Source of the DNA: Desulfobacter postgatei 2ac9
GTDB taxonomy: Bacteria; Desulfobacterota; Desulfobacteria; Desulfobacterales; Desulfobacteraceae
Direction of reading: 5' to 3'
NCBI RefSeq assembly: GCF_000233695.2
Contig: NZ_CM001488.1
Coordinates: forward strand, 2,846,279-2,910,278
Length of the DNA stretch: 64,000 bases
Shown one piece after another: positions 7,672-16,638 of the stretch (its first letter is position 1; every line of letters begins with the position of its first letter). The notes beneath the pieces were generated by a model. The model made no database searches. It was not told where the DNA came from and saw only the letters and a list, made by a program, of their open reading frames with translations. A program made the translations under genes and the position numbers.

Positions 7672-7675
7672 TTTT
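7657..7675 (+). repeat. 19-bp direct repeat, right copy
   Basis: An exact copy of 3969-3987, overlapping the first codons of the integrase gene on the opposite strand. Confidence 0.6.
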
Positions 7676-7796
7676 AGGCTGACGTAAGGTGTTTTTATGT
7701 GAAATAAACTGAAGGTAAAATACTGTTCAGATATAATAATGTCAAGTAATATCGGTATGTTTATGTGATTTTGTGAAAAGTTGTGAAAGTGTTTAA

Positions 7797-7894
7797 AACT
7801 GACTCTTAATCAGTAGGTCCTGGGTTCGATTCCCCGATGGCCCACCATTACAGCAATAAGGCTTTCAGCGGTTTTTCGTTGGAAGCTTTTTTGC
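7797..7894 (+). repeat. Right attachment-site direct repeat
   Basis: A duplicated 3' half of tRNA-Lys plus its terminator, matching 3852-3949 at 96 of 98 positions. It lacks the 5' half of the tRNA, so it is not a tRNA gene. It marks the right junction of the island. Confidence 0.92.
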
Positions 7895-8132
7895 GTTTTA
7901 AAGACTTTCTGTGTGAGGGTCTGTGTCAGTGATGTCCGGTTAGGTTTTTGCAAAGGAAATTTAATCCAATTTTTTATAACAGCCATGGGCTGACCTGACA
8001 TATCAACTGACAGGCATAGCCCACAACAAGGCTTGAAAGATCTGAGTACCTTACCCAGACCTTCTTATAAAAAAACGCATTTTTTGTTGACAATAGCGCG
8101 GATAGAGGAGATCTATGCATCTCTGGTTAGTT

Positions 8133-8426
8133 TTAATAAGTCGGATAAAAATGGTTTAAATCAACCGTCCACATTGGCAGATGATCGCTACTGTCAAAAC
8201 CTTTATTAAGCCATAATCCGGGGAAACCGTTCTCTTTAGGTTTGCTTAATCTGATAAAACATTCGCAGATATACAGCCAACCGTCTTTACCGATCAGCGG
8301 AAACCCTTTTGATGTTTTGATTTGTTCCCAGTCCGGCAGAATAAGTTTATAAAGGGCAATCAAGGCTTCTTCCGTGCTTTTGGACTGTTTAAAGATATGG
8401 TCAACTTGCTCTTTTGTTATTTCCAT
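8133..8426 (-). CDS. Hypothetical protein, 97 aa
   Basis: I do not recognise this protein. It has a charged helical N-terminus (MEITKEQVDHIFKQSKSTEE) and a central aromatic-rich segment containing DGWLYICECF. There is no signal peptide or membrane helix. AGAGGT lies 4 nt before the ATG and a stronger AGGAGG further upstream. It sits just outside the right island junction, transcribed toward it, and is AT-rich. It may be accessory DNA from an earlier integration at the same tRNA. Confidence 0.5.
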   Translation of the reverse strand: MEITKEQVDHIFKQSKSTEEALIALYKLILPDWEQIKTSKGFPLIGKDGWLYICECFIRLSKPKENGFPGLWLNKGFDSSDHLPMWTVDLNHFYPTY

Positions 8427-8769
8427 CAGACCTCTTTAACCTCCTGGCTTAAATCTCAAATCTTTTATTCTTAAAATGGTTCTAAATATGCAATATAAGT
8501 ACCATGATTGAAAAATATTTCTATACAGAATGTTATGATTTTCTGTGGGTGAGGAAGGGGATGGTCTTCGATACTTTTTTATCCAATTCTTGGGTAAATT
8601 TTTTGTTATTTGGAAATTAATGCATACTGTTGATCAAATGTGTTTTAACATAACCAATTGCCCTGGCAAAAGTAAAAGAACTTTACCCAATCCTGTTTTT
8701 TTACTATGAAAGAGAAGTATAAATAAACCGCTTTCCTTTGTTAAAGAATTTTATTCTCAAGGAGAAAAA
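8427..8769. other. Divergent intergenic region, 343 bp
   Basis: AT-rich space between a leftward hypothetical gene and rightward yebG. It contains an inverted pair ACAGAA-N10-TTCTGT (8525-8546) that could be an operator. I find no open reading frame with a ribosome site and no clear promoter. Confidence 0.4.
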
Positions 8770-9201
8770 ATGCCTGTAATTGTCCAATATATTGTTGTCA
8801 GGGATGGAGATAAAAAGATGACATTCGCGACAAAAAAAGAAGCAGACGCCTATGACAAGATGCTAGATATTGCCGACAATTTGTTTGATTTTCTTGAAAA
8901 TTCCGATATCGTTCTTGATGAAACCCGCAAAGAAGAAATCTCCCTTTTGTTGGCTGAAAAACGTGATGAGGTGATGCCCATTTTAAGGGGCGTCTCCCCC
9001 AAAGCCCAAAACAACCGTAAAAAAAACGCCTCTTCTTCAGAAACTGCCAAAATCCGGGGCAAAGCCGTTGCAAAACAGGCTGCGTCCAAACCGGCCGAGA
9101 CCTCTGAAGCCAACACAGATCCTGAAGTCAAGCCTGTTGCCAAGTCTGCGGCCCAGGCCGCTCCTCCCATAAAGGAGGCATCTTCAAAAAAGAGTGGATA
9201 G
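8770..9201 (+). CDS. yebG: YebG-family protein
   Basis: The first 60 residues match YebG, the small DNA-damage-inducible protein of enterobacteria (VQYIVVRDGDKKMTF, TKKEADAYDKMLDIADNL). The remaining 80 residues are an Ala/Lys/Pro/Ser-rich low-complexity tail (with PVAKSAAQAA and a KKSG end), longer than usual and probably disordered; such Lys-rich tails often contact nucleic acid. AAGGAG precedes the ATG. In E. coli the gene is under LexA control; no LexA box of the E. coli type stands next to this start. Its biochemical role is not known. Confidence 0.8.
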   Translation: MPVIVQYIVVRDGDKKMTFATKKEADAYDKMLDIADNLFDFLENSDIVLDETRKEEISLLLAEKRDEVMPILRGVSPKAQNNRKKNASSSETAKIRGKAVAKQAASKPAETSEANTDPEVKPVAKSAAQAAPPIKEASSKKSG

Positions 9202-9254
9202 ACGGGATAGTTTTTTAAATCCAAGTGTCGGTTTTTGGCCAAAGGAAAATACCT

Positions 9255-9683
9255 ATGCCGTCTTTTTTATTTAGGCTGATGCGTGTGGTTGCAGTTCTGC
9301 TGTTTGCAGCAGTCGTGGCGTTGTGGTTATTTGTTTCCAGGGAAAAACCCCAAAAAAAGGAAATGGTTAATACGCCTCCCAAGGTGTTATGTGTTCCCGC
9401 AGTATCGGGCAATGCTGATATGATCGTTGTTAAGTGCCGTGTCAAAGGGGAACAAAAAGAAAATGTGTTTAAGATTCCACGAACACTCATGCGCTCTCCC
9501 GATACCCTGTATCTGGCTAAGGCAAATCATCTCGTGATTAAGACGGTCAAAGTGATCCGGCGGTTTGAAGACGATGTTTATATTACAGACGGCTTGACCC
9601 CCGGTGATCTGATCATTGAATCTCCCCTGCCCGGGGCTTTAGACGGTATGGCAATCACGGTTAAAAAGGCCGGGGAGAACTAA
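9255..9683 (+). pseudogene. RND efflux membrane-fusion protein, internally deleted
   Basis: The frame joins the two ends of a periplasmic adaptor: an N-terminal membrane anchor (residues 1-30, FLFRLMRVVAVLLFAAVVAL) and the C-terminal beta-barrel/membrane-proximal part (IPRTLMRSPDTLYL, VKVIRRFEDDVYITDGLTPGD). The coiled-coil hairpin and lipoyl domains, normally about 200 residues, are missing. The deletion kept the frame, leaving 142 codons where 350 or more are expected. AAAGGAA precedes the ATG at 9255. It is followed without a gap by the equally broken transporter gene. It cannot bridge to an outer-membrane channel. Confidence 0.75.
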
Positions 9684-11038
9684 ATGAAGGCCCTTGGCAA
9701 ATGGTCGGTGGCGCATCGGGTTACGGTGAATCTGATCATGGTGTTTCTGATTGTTGCCGGGATGTTTACGGCCATGAACATGAAGCGGGAGATGTTCCCG
9801 CAGTTCTCTTTGGATATGATCAGTATTGCCGTGGATTGCCCGGGCGCCTCCCCCGAGGATGTGGAAGAAGGTATCTGCATCAAAATTGAAGAACAGCTCA
9901 AAAGTCTTGAAAATATCAAAACAATGTATTCTACTGCGGTTGAAGGACATGCCGGCGTGGTACTGGAACTGGATGCCGGCACGGGCATTACCGCCAAGCT
10001 TAATGAAGTCAGAACAGAGATTGACCTGATTGACTCTTTCCCCACCCTGGCCGAAGATCCTGTGGTGGTTGAGATCAAAAACAATGAGCCGGCCATTTAT
10101 GCGGCTGTTTACGGTGATGTAGCCGAACGAACCCTTAAACAGACTGCCGAAAAAATCAGGGATGATCTGGTGGGTTTTGATGAAATATCGCTGGCAGAAC
10201 TCATGGGGGTTCGGGAGTATGAGATTTCCGTGGAGATTTCAGAAGAAAATCTGCGCAACTTTTCCCTCTCTTTTGATGATGTGGTGCGCGCCGTGGGCTC
10301 GGGAAGCCTTGAATTGCCCGGCGGGCTGATCAAAACCAGTGGTGGCGAATTTTTAATCCGGGCCAAGGGCAAACGGTATACCGGTGCTGAATATGAACAG
10401 ATTCCCCTGGTGACAAGGGCTGACAGCACTGTGGTGCTGGCCCTGTTTCTGGATTTAGGCCTTGCCTTCTGGGTGGCATCGGGTATTCCTATCTCCTTTA
10501 CTGCGCTATTGTGTCAAAAATAGGTATTTTACTCTGGTACTGGGCCTAGGATCTCTGATCATCAGTTTAGGACTGATTGCCAGCGGCCATGTGCCGTACA
10601 CTTTTTTCCCCAAAAGTGATTCCAACTGGATGTTTTCGGAGATCGTTTACCCTTTGATACCACCCAGAAAACCATTACACAGATTGAAGCCGGGGCCTTT
10701 AAACTCAACGATTATTTCAGGGATCGGGTTGAGGACAACAACGATCTTAAGGAGGAGATTGCATCCTATCCGGGCACCTTTGACATCACCGATGATTTCA
10801 GACCCGGAAAGATGGAAAAACAGATCTATATCCAACCGGGCGCCGAATCTTTAGGCGTGACCATGGCAGACATCGCCACCCAGCTTCGCCAGGGATATTA
10901 TGGTGATGAGGTTCTTAAAAGAGTCTTAGTTTCGGCCTGGTTGCGGCCACGGCGTTGACACTTGTTTTTGTACCGGCCCTGTATGTGGTGATCCGTGAAT
11001 TAACCTTGTTTGTGACAGGGGATCAGGATGTACCCTAA
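9684..11038 (+). pseudogene. RND efflux transporter, multiply deleted and frameshifted
   Basis: An AcrB/MdtB-type inner-membrane pump gene in decay. Bases 9684-10420 give an intact N-terminus with TM1 and the first porter subdomains (CPGASPEDVEEGI, a later LPGGLIKTSGGEF). The frame then jumps straight to part of TM3 (VLALFLDLGLAFWVASGIP) and stops at 10523. A segment around TM7 follows in another frame (10480-10640), a frameshift near 10645, more porter sequence, then a jump near 10920 to the last helix (TALTLVFVPALYVVI) ending at 11036-11038. Roughly two thirds of the usual 1,030 codons are gone. At least three internal deletions are needed to explain it. Confidence 0.85.
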
Positions 11039-11040
11039 GA

Positions 11041-11448
11041 CTAATTGTCTTCCCGGTGGGGACAGTCGTCCATGGTTTGAATAAAGGCCTGGAATTTTTT
11101 AAAGGTGGATGTGTCCATGGCATGCTCCATGCGGCACGCAGTTTCATCAGCCTTTTGTTCCTCCACGCCGACAAAACGGATCAGAAAATCTTTTAACATA
11201 ATATGACGCTTTTCAATTTCTTTTGCTATTTTTTCACCTTTGGGTGTCAGGGTTACATAGCCGTAGGGTTCATAATTGATCAGTTCCTGGGCTGCCAGTT
11301 TTTTGAGCATCCCGGTCACGGATCCGCGCTTGATGTCAAGCCGTTCGGCAATATCCTTTGACCGGGCAACCGTATTGGTGGTCTGAAGTTCAAGTATGGT
11401 TTCAAGATAGTCTTCCAGGCTTTCGGACAGGTCAATTGCTTTTGTCAT
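11041..11448 (-). CDS. DtxR/MntR-family metal-dependent repressor
   Basis: A 135-residue regulator: winged helix at residues 1-75 (LEDYLETILEL, SKDIAERLDIKRGSVTGMLKKL) and a dimerisation domain with candidate metal ligands in KRHIMLKDFL and ACRMEHAMD, as in DtxR. There is no SH3-like third domain, so it is of the short MntR/IdeR-like type. GGAGGA precedes the ATG. It faces the dead RND genes tail to tail with 2 nt between, so it is not obviously their regulator. No iron or manganese transporter lies in the window. Fe(II) or Mn(II) is the likely corepressor. Confidence 0.88.
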   Translation of the reverse strand: MTKAIDLSESLEDYLETILELQTTNTVARSKDIAERLDIKRGSVTGMLKKLAAQELINYEPYGYVTLTPKGEKIAKEIEKRHIMLKDFLIRFVGVEEQKADETACRMEHAMDTSTFKKFQAFIQTMDDCPHREDN

Positions 11449-11668
11449 TCATCTTCCTCCGGTTGAAATTTAGCATTTTTTATAATGAAGCGTCTTGATA
11501 AGTTTATCAATATATTTTTTGAAAGTTTAAAAAAAAATTAGGCAGAGTCTTACATTTTGCAGGGTAAGCCTAAAGTGTTGTCAGACCGTAAAATCTGATT
11601 ATACTATGATAGAACATGTTGTTGCAGCTTTTACCCGAATCAATAACTTTTAATTATAGAGGTAATTC

Positions 11669-14068
11669 ATGAGCGATGATCCCAGACCCATAACGCCTGA
11701 GATTGTAACAGAAGAGGAAGAGGAAAATGAAAATAAAGGTGAGCTGGTTACCCAGAGTAGCAAGCCTAAATTTTTGTATCTTGTGCCCATAACCGGACGT
11801 CCCCACCTGCCGGCTCAGGTCCAGCCTTTAGTTGTCAGCAAGAAGCGATGGGAAGAGACATTGGCCAAATCAGCCAAGGAGAACCAGGGGCTTTTAGGGT
11901 TGTGCTATTTCAGTGAAGTCAAGGGAAAGTACGTATATAAAGAAGATTTTCCCAAGATCGGATGCGTTGTGCGCATGCTCAATGTCCAGGAAGTGGCGGA
12001 CAATCTGCAGTTCATTGCCCAGGGCCTGGAGCGGTTTAAAATTAAAAAATTTTTGTCCGACAAGCCCCCCTTTGTGGCGGAGGTGGAATATTTCCCTGAA
12101 TCCAAAGACGATGAGGATACGGTCAAGGCCTATGCCATTTCTATTATTTCAAATATTAGGCAGCTTTTGTCCTTGAATCCTTTGTATTCCGAAGAACTCA
12201 AACAATACCTGAATCATTTTTCACCGGACCAGCCTTCGCCTTTGACCGATTTTGCGGCCGGTATTACCACCGCGTCCGGGGATGATCTGCAGGATATCCT
12301 TGAAACCGAATCCATTTTGGACCGGATGAAAAAGGTTATGATGCTTCTGCAAAAGGAGATTGAAATCGCCAAACTGCAGACAAAAATCCAAAAGGACATC
12401 AATACCAAGGTCGATGACAACAAGCGAAAATTTTTTCTCAGAGAGCAGCTTAAGGCCATTCAGAAGGAGCTTGGCATTCAAAAGGATGATAAAACCTCTG
12501 ATGTGGATAAGTTCAAGGAGCGGTTTGCAGAACTAAACCCGCCGGAACATGTGGTTAAACGTTTTGATGAGGAGATTGAAAAGCTCTCCGTGCTTGAAAC
12601 CGGGTCCTCGGAATACGGCGTGACCCGTAACTATCTGGACTGGGTCACCTCTTTTCCCTGGGGGGTCTATTCCGAAGACAACATTGATATAGAGCGGGCC
12701 GAAAAGGTGCTTGACCGGGATCATGCCGGGCTCTCCGATGTCAAGGAACGGATTATCGAATTTTTTGCCGCAGGCGTGTATAAAAAGGATATTTCAGGGT
12801 CCATCATTTTGTTTGTAGGGCCGCCCGGCGTGGGAAAAACCTCAATCGGCAAGTCCATTGCCGAAGCCCTGGGTCGAAAGTTTTATCGGTTTTCATTAGG
12901 TGGAATGCGTGACGAGGCCGAGATCAAGGGACATCGGCGCACCTATGTGGGGGCTTTGCCCGGAAAAATGGTTCAGGCTTTGAAAGATACGGCCGTGGCC
13001 AACCCTGTGATTATGCTTGATGAGGTCGATAAAATAGGCGCATCCTACCAGGGAGATCCTGCTTCGGCATTGCTGGAAGTGCTGGATCCCGAACAGAATT
13101 CAGCATTTTTGGATCATTATCTTGATCTTCGCATTGATCTGTCCAAGGTGCTGTTCATCTGCACGGCCAACACCCTGGACACCATCCCGCCTCCCTTGCT
13201 GGACCGTATGGACCGTATTAATTTGAGCGGGTATATCAGTTCCGAGAAGTTGGAGATCGCAAGGAAGCATCTGTGGCCCAAGCTTTTGAAACGCAATAAG
13301 CTCAGTGCCTCCACCATCACCATCACCGAACCCACCATCCGGCATCTCATTGAAGGGTATGCACGGGAAGCTGGGGTCCGTAACCTTGAAAAGCTTTTGA
13401 ACAAGATCATCCGCAAAAGCATTGTCAAAATTTTAAAGGAGAAACAGGAGAAGATCCAGATCAACATCAAGTCCCTGGAAGATCTGCTGGGACCGCCTGT
13501 ATTTACCGCTGAAAAACAGATGACAGGTACCGGCATTGTGACAGGTCTGGCCTGGACTGCCATGGGGGGGGCCACCTTGTCCATTGAGGCGGTGAAGGTG
13601 CATGAAAAAGGCTCCGGGTTCAAACTGACCGGAAAGCTTGGGGATGTGATGCAGGAGTCCGCCTCCATTGCACTTTCCCATGTGCGAGCCTCATCACAGA
13701 GTTATGGCATCAGTGAAAATTATTTTGATGAGGCCTTTATTCATATTCATGTGCCCGAAGGGGCCACACCCAAGGACGGTCCAAGTGCCGGCATCACCAT
13801 TGCCACAGCCATCGTCTCCCTGGCGTCGGGGCGTGAAATTGAAAGACCATTGGCCATGACCGGCGAGATTACACTTACGGGCGATGTCCTGCCCGTGGGT
13901 GGGATCAAGGAAAAAATCATTGCCGCCCGGCGGGTGGGCATCAAAGAGATCATTCTGCCCCAGGGGTGTTTCAGTGATTTTAAGAAACTGCCCGAACATA
14001 TTAAAGAGAGCATTGAGTTTCATTTTGTGAAGAAATATAAAGAGGTATATAAGATCGTATTTGGATAG
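11669..14068 (+). CDS. lon: ATP-dependent Lon protease
   Basis: A full-length 799-residue Lon. It has an N-terminal substrate-recognition (LAN) domain at about 36-230, a coiled region, then AAA+ with Walker A GPPGVGKTS near residue 385 and Walker B VIMLDEVDKIG. The C-terminal protease domain has the catalytic Ser706 in PKDGPSAG and the catalytic Lys near 749 in GGIKEKIIAARR. It degrades misfolded and regulatory proteins in the cytoplasm. AGAGGT stands before the ATG. The gene appears monocistronic, with a strong hairpin 35 nt after the stop. I see no recognisable heat-shock promoter. Confidence 0.98.
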   Translation: MSDDPRPITPEIVTEEEEENENKGELVTQSSKPKFLYLVPITGRPHLPAQVQPLVVSKKRWEETLAKSAKENQGLLGLCYFSEVKGKYVYKEDFPKIGCVVRMLNVQEVADNLQFIAQGLERFKIKKFLSDKPPFVAEVEYFPESKDDEDTVKAYAISIISNIRQLLSLNPLYSEELKQYLNHFSPDQPSPLTDFAAGITTASGDDLQDILETESILDRMKKVMMLLQKEIEIAKLQTKIQKDINTKVDDNKRKFFLREQLKAIQKELGIQKDDKTSDVDKFKERFAELNPPEHVVKRFDEEIEKLSVLETGSSEYGVTRNYLDWVTSFPWGVYSEDNIDIERAEKVLDRDHAGLSDVKERIIEFFAAGVYKKDISGSIILFVGPPGVGKTSIGKSIAEALGRKFYRFSLGGMRDEAEIKGHRRTYVGALPGKMVQALKDTAVANPVIMLDEVDKIGASYQGDPASALLEVLDPEQNSAFLDHYLDLRIDLSKVLFICTANTLDTIPPPLLDRMDRINLSGYISSEKLEIARKHLWPKLLKRNKLSASTITITEPTIRHLIEGYAREAGVRNLEKLLNKIIRKSIVKILKEKQEKIQINIKSLEDLLGPPVFTAEKQMTGTGIVTGLAWTAMGGATLSIEAVKVHEKGSGFKLTGKLGDVMQESASIALSHVRASSQSYGISENYFDEAFIHIHVPEGATPKDGPSAGITIATAIVSLASGREIERPLAMTGEITLTGDVLPVGGIKEKIIAARRVGIKEIILPQGCFSDFKKLPEHIKESIEFHFVKKYKEVYKIVFG

Positions 14069-14102
14069 ATGAGGTAGCCTGATCTTTATTAACCAACTTT
14101 TA

Positions 14103-14127
14103 CCCGATCCCCTGCCCGGGGATCGGG
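14103..14127 (+). terminator. Hairpin after lon
   Basis: A perfect 10-bp stem (CCCGATCCCC/GGGGATCGGG) with a 5-nt loop. The T-tract is poor, so termination may be only partly intrinsic. Confidence 0.55.
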
Positions 14128-14138
14128 GTCAGATTGTA

Positions 14139-14169
14139 AACAAACCCTGTCATTTTGATGGGGTTTGTT
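14139..14169 (-). terminator. Hairpin at the end of the adenosine kinase gene
   Basis: A 9-bp stem (AACAAACCC/GGGTTTGTT) overlaps the last codons and stop of the leftward kinase gene. With the lon hairpin it separates two convergent transcripts. Confidence 0.4.
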
Positions 14170-15142
14170 CTTCTATCGTTGCTCTGATTTTTTCCCACAC
14201 CTGTTCCGGAATCTGGGCCCCCATAACCTGGCACACTTCGTATCCGCACATTGATCCTAACCGGCCGCTTTTTTCAATGGAAAGTCCGTTGGCAATGCCG
14301 TATAAAAAGCCCGCTGCCCACAGATCTCCGGCCCCTGTGGTGTCCACGGGGGCATTGCCTTTTACCGGCTCAATGCGGGTCACGGTGTTGTTATGCCAAA
14401 TATAGCTGCCCCGGCTTCCCACTTTTAGAACGGCATATGTAACATTGACAGATAGTTTTTCAAGGGCGGCAGTTTCATCTGATTCCCCGGTATAGGCCTT
14501 TGCCTCGTCTTCGTTGGCAATCAGGATATCCACATATTCTTTGACCAGATCCGGCAGAATATCTTGGGATGCATTGACCACCTCAAAGCTTGCCAGATCC
14601 AGGGCAACCAGGGCACCTGCCGCTTTGGCCGCTTTGACCGCGGCCATCATCAGCTCGCGGTTAAACAGCAGATAGCCTTCCACAAGGGCAATGGTCGTGT
14701 CTGAAAACATTTGGCTGGTAACGTCGGCAGGGTCCAGCAGGCTTGATGCACCAAGATCCGTGAACATGGAACGTTGGGCATCCGGTGTTACAATGGACAA
14801 CACCTTGCCTGTGGGGGTGTCAAAGTAACTAAGCACGGGTTCCACCTGGCATTCCCAGACCTTGTCTTCAAAAATATCTCCGTATTCATCTTCGCCCCGG
14901 GCCCCGATAAACCTGGCTGTACCGCCGAGGTTACCTACCCCCAGGATGGTATTGCAGGCAGCTCCTCCGGGTACAATCACCGGTATCTGGGAGGAAGCTG
15001 ATATGATGTCCTGCTGTTCAGCAGACGTTACATAGGTCATTCCACCTTTTTCTTTGTTAAGTTTGTGTAAGAATTCATCGGTCTCGTTGATAAGGACATC
15101 TACTAAGGCAGAGCCGATTCCGGTGATGGTATTGGAAGGCAT
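14150..15142 (-). CDS. PfkB-family kinase, probable adenosine kinase
   Basis: A 330-residue ribokinase-fold kinase. The N-terminal substrate motif is PGGAACNTILGVGNLGG (about residues 58-74), and the C-terminal DTTGAGDLWAAGF holds the catalytic Asp and anion hole. It lacks phosphofructokinase-specific features and resembles the adenosine kinase branch. It is divergent from metK-ahcY: SAH hydrolase makes adenosine, and an adenosine kinase would remove it and pull the reversible reaction forward. That context strongly favours adenosine as substrate, but inosine or guanosine cannot be excluded by eye. Confidence 0.8.
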   Translation of the reverse strand: MPSNTITGIGSALVDVLINETDEFLHKLNKEKGGMTYVTSAEQQDIISASSQIPVIVPGGAACNTILGVGNLGGTARFIGARGEDEYGDIFEDKVWECQVEPVLSYFDTPTGKVLSIVTPDAQRSMFTDLGASSLLDPADVTSQMFSDTTIALVEGYLLFNRELMMAAVKAAKAAGALVALDLASFEVVNASQDILPDLVKEYVDILIANEDEAKAYTGESDETAALEKLSVNVTYAVLKVGSRGSYIWHNNTVTRIEPVKGNAPVDTTGAGDLWAAGFLYGIANGLSIEKSGRLGSMCGYEVCQVMGAQIPEQVWEKIRATIEEQTPSK

Positions 15143-15444
15143 AATCTATCTCCAGTTTTATATATAATTATTTTAAAAATGACGGTTATCATCAAAAAGT
15201 CGGGCCCGCTTGTCAAGGTGTTTGTAATATTTATGCAAATATAAAGATATATTGATGTATATTTATATGCCATTGACAAAGATGATGATAAGTGTCATTA
15301 ATATAAAACTTTTTATGTTTCCCGCATTGGCTTTGCTATATTTAAAATTTCAATTTTGCAGCGCCGGAGCCGGGAAATTTTATATACCAACACGCACGCA
15401 TGCATAAATAAATTACCCCCCCATATTAAGCGTAAGGAGATATC
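15143..15444. other. Divergent intergenic region before metK
   Basis: 302 bp, AT-rich. Rightward it contains a TTGACA (15273-15278) and an extended -10 TGCTATATT (15334-15342). A possible base-pairing pair TTTCCC...GGCT (15318-15332) with AGCC-GGGAAA (15368-15377) is visible. I looked for SAM-I, SAM-II and SAH riboswitch cores and found none. The ribosome site AAGGAG precedes metK. Confidence 0.35.
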
Positions 15445-16617
15445 ATGTCAGCAAACAAATCTTTTCTGTTTACATCCGAGTCTGTGACCGAAGGCCATCC
15501 TGACAAGGTGGCAGATGCCATCTCAGACAGCATTCTTGATGCCATCATGGCCGAAGATAAAAAATGCCGTGTGGCCTGTGAGACACTTGTGACAACAGGG
15601 CTTGTCATGGTTGCCGGTGAAATTACAACCGAGTGCTATGTGGACATTCCCGAAGTGGTCAGGGCCACCATCAAGGATATTGGTTATAACTCCTCAAATA
15701 TGGGTTTTGACTGGCAGACATGTTCTGTTATCACCAGCATTGACCACCAGAGCCCCGACATTGCCCAGGGGGTAAATGAGGGTGACGGGCTTTACAAGGA
15801 GCAGGGTGCCGGCGACCAGGGCCTGATGTTCGGTTTTGCCACCAATGAGACCGAAGAATTGATGCCCATGCCCATTATCTATGCCCATAAGCTGACCAGG
15901 CGGTTGGCACAGGTCCGGAAGAATGGCGCCCTTGACTTTCTGCGTCCCGACGGAAAATCTCAGGTAACAATCGAATATGTGGACGGTGTGCCCAAACGGG
16001 TTGACACGGTGGTTGTCTCCACTCAGCACTCACCGGATGTTTCCTATGATGATCTTAAGGCTGCTGTGATTAAAGAGGTGATTAAAAAGGTAATCCCCGG
16101 AGAGATGATGGACGGTGACACCCGGTTTTTCATCAACCCCACCGGCCGTTTTGTTGTGGGGGGGCCCATGGGCGACTGTGGTGTGACGGGACGTAAAATC
16201 ATCGTGGACACTTATGGTGGCCAGGGTAGCCACGGCGGCGGCTGTTTTTCAGGAAAAGACCCTTCCAAGGTTGACCGTTCCGCTTCCTATATGGGCCGCT
16301 ATGTGGCCAAAAATCTGGTTGCTGCAGGGCTTGCCGATAAATGCGAAGTGCAGATTGCCTATGCCATCGGCGTGGCCGAACCTGTATCCATGATGGTGGA
16401 TTTCATGGGAACCGGAAAAATTTCAGAAGCCAAAGCCCGTGAAATTGTCAAAGAGGTGTTTGACCTGCGGCCGGCCGGCATCATCAAAGAACTTGATCTG
16501 CTTCGTCCCATCTACAGAAAAACATCTGCCTACGGACACTTTGGACGCAAAGACCCTGATTTTTACTGGGAAAGAACCGTCAAAGCCGATCAGATCAGAT
16601 CCCTTGCAGGGTTATAA
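15445..16617 (+). CDS. metK: S-adenosylmethionine synthase
   Basis: A 390-residue enzyme making SAM from methionine and ATP. Signature motifs are in place: [13 protein letters not shown] near the N-terminus, [10 protein letters not shown] at about 115-125, and the glycine-rich phosphate loop [17 protein letters not shown] near residue 265. The length is normal. AAGGAG lies 7 nt before the ATG. ahcY follows after 21 nt, so synthesis of SAM and disposal of SAH are co-transcribed. Confidence 0.98.
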   Translation: MSANKSFLFTSESVTEGHPDKVADAISDSILDAIMAEDKKCRVACETLVTTGLVMVAGEITTECYVDIPEVVRATIKDIGYNSSNMGFDWQTCSVITSIDHQSPDIAQGVNEGDGLYKEQGAGDQGLMFGFATNETEELMPMPIIYAHKLTRRLAQVRKNGALDFLRPDGKSQVTIEYVDGVPKRVDTVVVSTQHSPDVSYDDLKAAVIKEVIKKVIPGEMMDGDTRFFINPTGRFVVGGPMGDCGVTGRKIIVDTYGGQGSHGGGCFSGKDPSKVDRSASYMGRYVAKNLVAAGLADKCEVQIAYAIGVAEPVSMMVDFMGTGKISEAKAREIVKEVFDLRPAGIIKELDLLRPIYRKTSAYGHFGRKDPDFYWERTVKADQIRSLAGL

Positions 16618-16638
16618 TTTACAGCAAAAGGAATTTTT

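Larger units (their letters stand above)
3852..7894. mobile_element. 4-kb integrative island in tRNA-Lys
   Basis: Bounded by 98-bp direct repeats of the tRNA-Lys 3' half, with a tyrosine integrase next to the right repeat and reading inward. Cargo from left to right: a short truncated gene, an IS4-like insertion, a truncated unknown gene, hicA and hicB, then int. About 3.95 kb separates the repeats, so it is a small satellite-sized island or the remnant of a larger one trimmed by the IS. The intact tRNA stays on the left side. No replication, packaging or transfer genes are seen, so mobility beyond excision would need help. Confidence 0.88.

Noticed and set aside
7810-8001. Leftward frame across the right attachment repeat
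   Set aside because: It is a translation of tRNA and terminator sequence (GHRGIEPR-type readthrough) and not a gene.
8525-8546. LexA box for yebG
   Set aside because: ACAGAA-N10-TTCTGT has the wrong half-site order for the E. coli LexA box and lies about 225 nt from the start; kept only as an unassigned inverted repeat.
15143-15444. SAM or SAH riboswitch before metK
   Set aside because: None of the conserved cores of SAM-I, SAM-II or SAH riboswitches is present, and an extended -10 box lies inside the proposed stem, so the 5' arm may not be transcribed.
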